From Microthrixaceae bacterium (GTDB taxonomy: Bacteria; Actinomycetota; Acidimicrobiia; Acidimicrobiales; Microtrichaceae), in the NCBI GenBank assembly GCA_020845705.1, contig JADLFH010000040.1, positions 1 through 64,000 of the forward strand: a stretch of DNA of 64,000 nucleotides. Reading direction: 5' to 3'. A model generated the notes under the pieces. It saw only the letters and a program-made list of their open reading frames with translations, was not told the DNA's origin and did not search any database. The translations under genes and the position numbers were made by a program. How positions within the stretch are numbered: the stretch's first letter is position 1; every line of letters starts with the position of its first letter. Shown piece after piece: positions 63,732 to 64,000 of the stretch.

Positions 63732-64000
63732 ATGACCGAACACCGCCCTTCCTCTGTGTTCATCACCGGAGCGAACGGGTTCGTGGGTCGTGCGCTCGCG
63801 GAGCGTTTCCGGGCCGAGGGAGTCGAGGTTCGCGGGGTGGACGTGTCGGCCGATCCCGACCACGGAGTCGTGGCGGGCGACATCGCCGACCCGTCCACCT
63901 GGAGCCACGCACTCGCCGGCGCCGAGGTGGCCATCCACACTGCCGCGATCGTCTCGAACAACATCGCCACCGAACGCGCCTGGCACATCAACGTGGTGGG
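63732..64000 (+). CDS. NAD-dependent epimerase/dehydratase family protein (partial, 3' end off window)
   Basis: 89 codons visible. FITGANGFVGRALAERF (about 10-26) is the extended-SDR Rossmann motif TGxxGxxG, followed by GDIADPSTWSHALAGA and AAIVSN. Function (sugar epimerase, 3-beta-HSD-like) cannot be told from the fragment. It starts 15 bases after the ThDP gene and likely belongs to that operon. Confidence 0.85.
   Translation, partial: MTEHRPSSVFITGANGFVGRALAERFRAEGVEVRGVDVSADPDHGVVAGDIADPSTWSHALAGAEVAIHTAAIVSNNIATERAWHINVV

Overview
This is a GC-rich actinobacterial chromosome segment. Deazaflavin (Ddn-like) and mycothiol-type (TIGR03086) proteins, Tat lipoproteins, GTG/TTG starts and a type IV pilus cluster without outer-membrane parts all fit a monoderm. 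An Acidimicrobiia-like member of the Actinomycetota is my best guess, inferred from gene content only. Genes are densely packed, mostly with 1-4 base overlaps. No stretch over 300 bases lacks a gene. I saw no rRNA or tRNA gene, insertion sequence or CRISPR array.

Layout. 1-8263: a class II Fic AMP-transferase (cut by the left edge) diverges from a subtype I-G (formerly I-U) CRISPR interference operon cas3-csx17-csb1-csb2 that has no cas1/cas2/cas4 and no array beside it. 8361-15492: housekeeping and accessory genes (purU, a metal-dependent hydrolase with TetR, a ClC channel with MarR, DUF808) and a CsoR/CstR-type repressor facing a small Cys-rich protein, with a GC-rich palindrome at each 5' end. 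15510-17093: a heparanase-like lipoprotein. 17074-22767: a tightly overlapping leftward operon for a cytoplasmic molybdopterin oxidoreductase with heme-b membrane, 4Fe-4S, Rieske, small membrane and SLAC1/TDT channel proteins, divergent from the Fe-S repair protein RIC. 23818-33981: small regulators, enzymes, a truncated VapBC pair, a collapsed VOC gene and a three-gene ABC-2 exporter.

34016-38514: a divergent pair of units, DUF2249 / polyhistidine membrane protein / NuoF-like flavoprotein to the left and a second polyhistidine membrane protein to the right, sharing a palindromic control region; I consider it a candidate undescribed NO- or redox-related membrane module. 39780-48868: type IV pilus genes (pilin, pilC, pilB, pilO, a pilM-pilN fusion, and three minor pilins, one nearly 600 residues with a large passenger). 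50339-57117: an extracytoplasmic type II DMSO-reductase-family molybdoenzyme (NxrA/NarG-like alpha, beta, heme-b gamma, TorD-like chaperone, cytochrome c) with no NarI-like quinol subunit. 57245-59799: a NirJ/AhbD-like radical SAM protein and a protoporphyrinogen-oxidase-like flavoprotein. 59981-64000: two tandem diiron ferritin-like proteins, a zinc ribbon, a ThDP enzyme and the start of a sugar-epimerase-like gene.

How they fit together. Much of 17-23 kb and 34-62 kb concerns redox metalloproteins likely to handle nitrogen oxides or similar oxyanions. Three DosR-box-like sites, GGGACCTT-N3/4-CCC(T), lie at almost the same distance (about 74-79 bases) from the start codons of the PNPOx-like gene, the extracytoplasmic molybdoenzyme operon and the tandem diiron operon. 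That suggests one hypoxia/NO-type regulon. This is inference from reading, not from a search.
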